DNA from: Dehalococcoidia bacterium
GTDB lineage: Bacteria > Chloroflexota > Dehalococcoidia > GIF9 > AB-539-J10
Assembly: GCA_004375885.1 (NCBI GenBank)
Contig: SOJG01000083.1
Span: 1 to 6,677, forward strand
Length of the DNA stretch: 6,677 nucleotides
Direction: 5' to 3'
The position numbers were made by a program, and so were the translations under genes. Positions 5,170-6,677 of the stretch are shown piece after piece (positions within the stretch are counted from its first letter, which is position 1; every line of letters starts with the position of its first letter). The notes under the pieces were generated by a model. The model was not told the DNA's origin. It worked only from the letters and a program-made list of their open reading frames with translations, and searched no databases.

Positions 5170-6677
5170 GTGAAGACAAGAATCGGTTGGAGGAAGCGTC
5201 GCCGCGCAGCACAAGTCAGCATGTTCTTGATTACGGCAGCCCTAGTGGCAGCGATGGTAAGCTGCGCCGCTACCGAGTATGAGGTTACGTTCTCCAGCAC
5301 CGATGGGGGTTCGGTGACGGCTCCCGGTGAGGGAACTTTCTATTACCAATTCTGCACGGAGGTTAGCCTGCTGGCGACGCCTGATAGCGGCTACTGGTTT
5401 GTGGGCTGGAGTGGTGGTGGTGCCCCCATTGCCGAAGTCACCTCTGCCTCTACCATCATCACCAGCGTGGAGGCCGACTACTCCATAAAGGCTAACTTCG
5501 AGATAGCTCCAGGGCAATTTGGCCTCACCACCTCCAGCACAGCTGGTGGCTCGGTCACCGTACCGGGCGAGGGGACGTTCATCTATGATGATGGCAAGTC
5601 GGTTGGCCTGGTGGCGACCCCAGCCAGTGGCTACCAGTTTGTCAATTGGAGCGGCGATGTGGGAACCATTGTCAATGTCAATGCTGCCTCAACCACGATC
5701 GCCATGAACGGCAACTATTCCATAACGGCTAACTTCGAGGCGATTCCTCCAGGGCAATTTGGCCTGACCATCTCCAGCACTGCTGGGGGTTCGGTCACTG
5801 CGCCGGGTGAAGGGGTGTTTACCCGAGATGAGGGCGCGGTGGTCAACCTGGTGGCGACACCGGCTACTGGGTACCAATTTGTCAACTGGACCGGCAATGT
5901 GGGGACCATTGCCAATGTCAATGCTGCCTCAACCACGATCACCATGAACGGCAACTATTCCGTAACGGCTAACTTTGAGACGATTTCGCCCGGGCAGTAC
6001 AGTCTGACCATCTCCAGCACTGCTGGAGGTTCGGTTACTACGCCGGGTGAAGGCTCCTTTGCCCGCGATGCGGGCACGGTGGTCAGCCTGGTCGCGACGC
6101 CGGCCACCGGATACGAGTTCGTCAACTGGACCGGGAGTGTGGGTACTGTTGGCAACACTAATGCTGCCTCAACCACCATTACCATGAACGGCGACTACTC
6201 CATAATGGCTAACTTCGAGTCACTAGCTGAGGTGAACATACCGGATCCTAACCTTGAAACAGCGATAAGGGAAGCCATCGACAAGCCCACGGGTCCTATC
6301 TACGCTTCAGACCTGGCGGTGCTTACCCTGCTTGATGCTAATTCAAGGAATATCGCCGACCTCACCGGGCTGGAATACTGCACGAGCTTGGCATACCTTT
6401 ACCTTGTGGATAACCAGATAACCAGCATATCCCCGCTTGCCAACCTCACCAGTCTGACAGAGCTGCTTCTTGGGGAGAATCAGATAAGTAGCATATCCCC
6501 GCTTGCCAACCTCACCAACCTGAGAAAGCTGGGCCTGTGGAAGAACCCGATAAGCAATATCTCGCCTCTGACCAACCTTATCAATCTGGAATGGCTCCTG
6601 TTTGGGGATAACCAGATAAGCAATATCTCGCCTCTGGCCAACCTGACCAAGCTGACTCGCCTTGAACTTTGGACCAA
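5170..6677 (+). CDS. Surface lipoprotein with four InlB-like repeats and leucine-rich repeats, 3' end outside window
   Basis: At least 502 residues, open to the window edge. The start is GTG at 5170, after GGAGG (5159-5163) with 6-nt spacing; the overlapping ATG at 5168 meets a stop at once. Residues 1-31 form a lipoprotein signal: basic n-region (KTRIGWRKRRR), hydrophobic core (VSMFLITAALVAAMV) and a lipobox ending MVS-Cys32, so the mature protein should be lipid-anchored outside the membrane. Residues 37-356 are four 80-residue units of the divergent InlB B-repeat type (GGSVTAPGEG, VNLVATPATGY.FVNW, STTITMNG.YS..ANFE). After a cap region (IPDPNLETAIREAI, from about residue 358) come 22-residue internalin-type leucine-rich repeats from residue 401. 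Such proteins typically bind other proteins or surfaces; the partner is unknown. Methionine at lipobox -3 is unusual but tolerated. A long leader and strong promoter precede it. Confidence 0.92.
   Translation, partial: MKTRIGWRKRRRAAQVSMFLITAALVAAMVSCAATEYEVTFSSTDGGSVTAPGEGTFYYQFCTEVSLLATPDSGYWFVGWSGGGAPIAEVTSASTIITSVEADYSIKANFEIAPGQFGLTTSSTAGGSVTVPGEGTFIYDDGKSVGLVATPASGYQFVNWSGDVGTIVNVNAASTTIAMNGNYSITANFEAIPPGQFGLTISSTAGGSVTAPGEGVFTRDEGAVVNLVATPATGYQFVNWTGNVGTIANVNAASTTITMNGNYSVTANFETISPGQYSLTISSTAGGSVTTPGEGSFARDAGTVVSLVATPATGYEFVNWTGSVGTVGNTNAASTTITMNGDYSIMANFESLAEVNIPDPNLETAIREAIDKPTGPIYASDLAVLTLLDANSRNIADLTGLEYCTSLAYLYLVDNQITSISPLANLTSLTELLLGENQISSISPLANLTNLRKLGLWKNPISNISPLTNLINLEWLLFGDNQISNISPLANLTKLTRLELWT
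5278..6237 (+). repeat. Four tandem 240-bp InlB B-like repeat units
   Basis: Units begin at 5278, 5518, 5758 and 5998, each exactly 240 bp (80 codons), with no insertion or deletion. Unit 1 is the most divergent: it contains a cysteine (QFCTEV) and lacks the NAASTT core. Units 2 to 4 are close; by eye units 3 and 4 agree at roughly four in five bases over their first 220 positions. The conserved core per unit is SSTAGGSVT.PGEG, LVATPA.GY.FVNW.G, NAASTT and NG.YS..ANFE. The boundary sequence PGQ links units 1-2, 2-3 and 3-4. Confidence 0.95.
6370..6677 (+). repeat. 22-residue leucine-rich repeats (66-bp units), array continues past window
   Basis: Units start at 6370, 6436, 6502, 6568 and 6634, the last being cut. 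The pattern is LaNLt.L..L.L..NqIs.IsP, the internalin-type register, for example LANLTSLTELLLGENQISSI. The first unit (LEYCTSLAYLYLVDNQIT) is the N-terminal variant with a cysteine. The fourth has LTNLINLEWLLFGDNQISNI. Such units build a curved solenoid whose concave face usually binds a ligand. Confidence 0.93.

Noticed and set aside
5242..6185. Minus-strand frames at 5242-5517, 5715-5954 and 5955-6185 with similar products
   Set aside because: They are antisense images of the 240-bp repeats and recur with the same period; the plus-strand frame has signal peptide and domain motifs.

Overview
The window is bacterial. The mid-range GC content, the type A RNase P RNA, and the pairing of InlB-type B repeats with a leucine-rich repeat block led by a 'IPDPNLE..I' cap recall uncultured Chloroflexota, especially Dehalococcoidia. 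That placement is from memory of such proteins, with no search behind it, and should be held loosely.

Layout. (1) 1-1110, minus strand: an rplJ-rplL ribosomal stalk operon with its own sigma-70-type promoter. A classic L10 leader lies between promoter and rplJ and holds a terminator/antiterminator pair. rplL runs off the left edge and carries an unusual charged N-terminal extension built from a 15-residue tandem repeat. (2) 1482-3598, plus strand: a small four-cysteine protein, a 237-residue conserved-looking protein of unknown function with a basic tail, and a MEMO1-family protein with all three expected metal ligands. The last two are closely spaced and probably co-transcribed; the first is divergent from rplJ. 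(3) 3599-4331: a sparse stretch with one plausible 75-residue minus-strand gene and a doubtful 38-codon ORF overlapping its stop. (4) 4332-4740, minus strand: a complete RNase P RNA gene (rnpB) with perfectly matching ends and a well-placed promoter. (5) 4911-6677, plus strand: a strong promoter, a leader of about 225 nt with two mutually exclusive helices, and a large lipoprotein with four exact 240-bp InlB-like repeats followed by 22-residue leucine-rich repeats. This gene runs off the right edge.

How the parts relate. The two ends are unrelated: translation machinery on the left, a surface-anchored adhesion- or binding-type protein on the right, with rnpB transcribed away from the latter. 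The items most worth a second look are the undescribed structured leader in front of the lipoprotein, the repeat-built extension of L7/L12, and the detachment of rplJ-rplL from rplK-rplA. No mobile element, CRISPR array, tRNA or rRNA was found.
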